Assembly (NCBI GenBank): GCA_027062035.1
Contig: JAMOUL010000299.1
Coordinates: 1 to 6,117, forward strand
DNA length: 6,117 bases
From: Candidatus Aminicenantota bacterium
GTDB taxonomy: Bacteria > Acidobacteriota > Aminicenantia > S016-38
Direction of reading: 5' to 3'
The stretch's first letter is position 1. The number at the start of each line of letters is the position of its first letter. The translations under genes were made by a program, and so were the position numbers. Positions 5,419 to 6,117 of the stretch are shown one piece after another. Under the pieces are notes generated by a model. That model saw nothing but the letters and a program-made list of their open reading frames with translations. It was not told where the DNA came from and searched no databases.

Positions 5419-6117
5419 ATAGGGCCTCCTTTATTTTGTCTGCTGCGTCTTTCCATGAGTACCTTTTAATCCTTTCCTTTGCGAGTTTTATCATTTTATC
5501 CCTTAAAGTTGTATCAAAAAGCAAACTCAGTATTTTTTTGCTCAGTTCCTCCGGGTCCCTTTCCTGAAGATATATGGCAGCATCCCCGTAAATTTCCTTG
5601 AGGGCATCGGAAGAATACAGTAAAAGGGGAGTATTACATGAGGCAGCTTCCATTGGAGGCATCCCAAAACCTTCATATTCAGAAATGTAAACAAAGAGGT
5701 CCGCTGCAGAGTACGCTTCTATCAATTCTTTCTGGCTGAGATACGGGAAATAGTGCACTCCGGGAGTTTGATGTATTTTTCCAGCGAGTCTCTGGGGAGG
5801 CCATGTTCTGTCTTCTCCTACAATAACAAGGTCTATTTCTTCTTCCTTTCTTGCAAGGGAGAATCCATCGAGGAGAAGAGGGATATTCCTCCTCCTGAAC
5901 ATTGCTCCTACATATAGAACCATTTTGCCCTCTATCCCGTGTTTCTTTCGGAAATTAAGTCCGCCCTCCTCATCGTATTTTATATCGGGATCCAGTCCTT
6001 GCCGGGCAATTATGACCTTTTCTTCCGCTACATTCAGTTTCTCTATTATTCTTCCCCTGGAGAACTCTGAAACAGTAAAAATATAACAGGCCTTTTTAGC
6101 AGAAGTTCGTACGAGAA
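5387..6117 (-). CDS. Glycosyltransferase family 4, 5' end missing
   Basis: The minus-strand frame is open from the window edge at 6117 to the TAA at 5387-5389. It gives 242 visible residues, the C-terminal part of a GT4 enzyme; the methionine at 5923 is internal. The visible part begins near the end of the N-terminal domain with FTVSEFSRGRI (residues 13-23), the usual VSEFS landmark, and VIIARQGLDP. The linker and donor-binding domain follow: KMVLYVGAMFRRRN (64-77) with the arginines expected to hold donor phosphates, then LVIVGED, and SEYEGFGMPPMEA with the EX7E pair at Glu148 and Glu156. About 130 N-terminal residues are probably missing, judged from normal family length. It should transfer a sugar from a nucleotide donor during surface-polysaccharide assembly; donor and acceptor are unknown. 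Its last 32 bp overlap the GT2 start, so the two are very likely one transcription and translation unit. Confidence 0.92.
   Translation of the reverse strand, partial: LVRTSAKKACYIFTVSEFSRGRIIEKLNVAEEKVIIARQGLDPDIKYDEEGGLNFRKKHGIEGKMVLYVGAMFRRRNIPLLLDGFSLARKEEEIDLVIVGEDRTWPPQRLAGKIHQTPGVHYFPYLSQKELIEAYSAADLFVYISEYEGFGMPPMEAASCNTPLLLYSSDALKEIYGDAAIYLQERDPEELSKKILSLLFDTTLRDKMIKLAKERIKRYSWKDAADKIKEALFELDPHCNNS
5425..5432 (-). promoter_or_regulatory. Ribosome binding site setting the TTG start of the GT2 gene
   Basis: On the minus strand AAAGGAGG is followed by 6 nt and then TTG at 5418. The match is near perfect and lies inside the end of the upstream GT4 gene. It decides the start over a second in-frame TTG at 5412 and may make up for the weak start codon. 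Confidence 0.8.

Overview
The window reads as part of a bacterial chromosome at roughly 40% G+C by eye. It has tight gene packing, strong Shine-Dalgarno sites and a surface-glycan glycosyltransferase cluster, which suggests a bacterium with a decorated envelope, probably Gram-negative. WbqC-type proteins and WbbL-like GT2 enzymes are typical of O-antigen or exopolysaccharide loci. I cannot place it in a phylum from the sequence alone. I see no tRNA, rRNA, CRISPR array, insertion sequence or phage gene.

Left part, plus strand (1-2571): the end of a helical-repeat (TPR-like) protein, cut by the window edge, overlaps by 11 bp a PrsW-family intramembrane metalloprotease of 262 residues. After a 44 bp gap comes a complete class I/II PLP-dependent aminotransferase of 399 residues. 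The first two are almost certainly co-transcribed. The aminotransferase may join them or use a promoter-like sequence in the gap.

Right part, minus strand (2629-6117), read from right to left: a GT4 glycosyltransferase cut at the window edge; a GT2 glycosyltransferase that starts at a TTG inside the end of the previous gene; a second, complete GT4 glycosyltransferase; and a WbqC-family protein whose start overlaps the stop of the GT4 gene in an ATGA junction. Together these look like part of a cluster that assembles and modifies an O-antigen, capsule or similar polysaccharide.

The oddity is a small plus-strand gene at 4373-4612. It encodes a membrane-anchored YHS-domain protein with three well-placed cysteines and is wedged between two glycosyltransferase genes of the opposite strand. 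It lies 38 bp from the divergent start of one and 8 bp from the convergent stop of the other. The 38 bp divergent spacer also holds a near-repeat at 22 bp spacing and a small hairpin that could cover the ribosome binding site of the glycosyltransferase gene. The rest of the content is ordinary family members in a familiar setting; I did not find clear evidence for a wholly new system.
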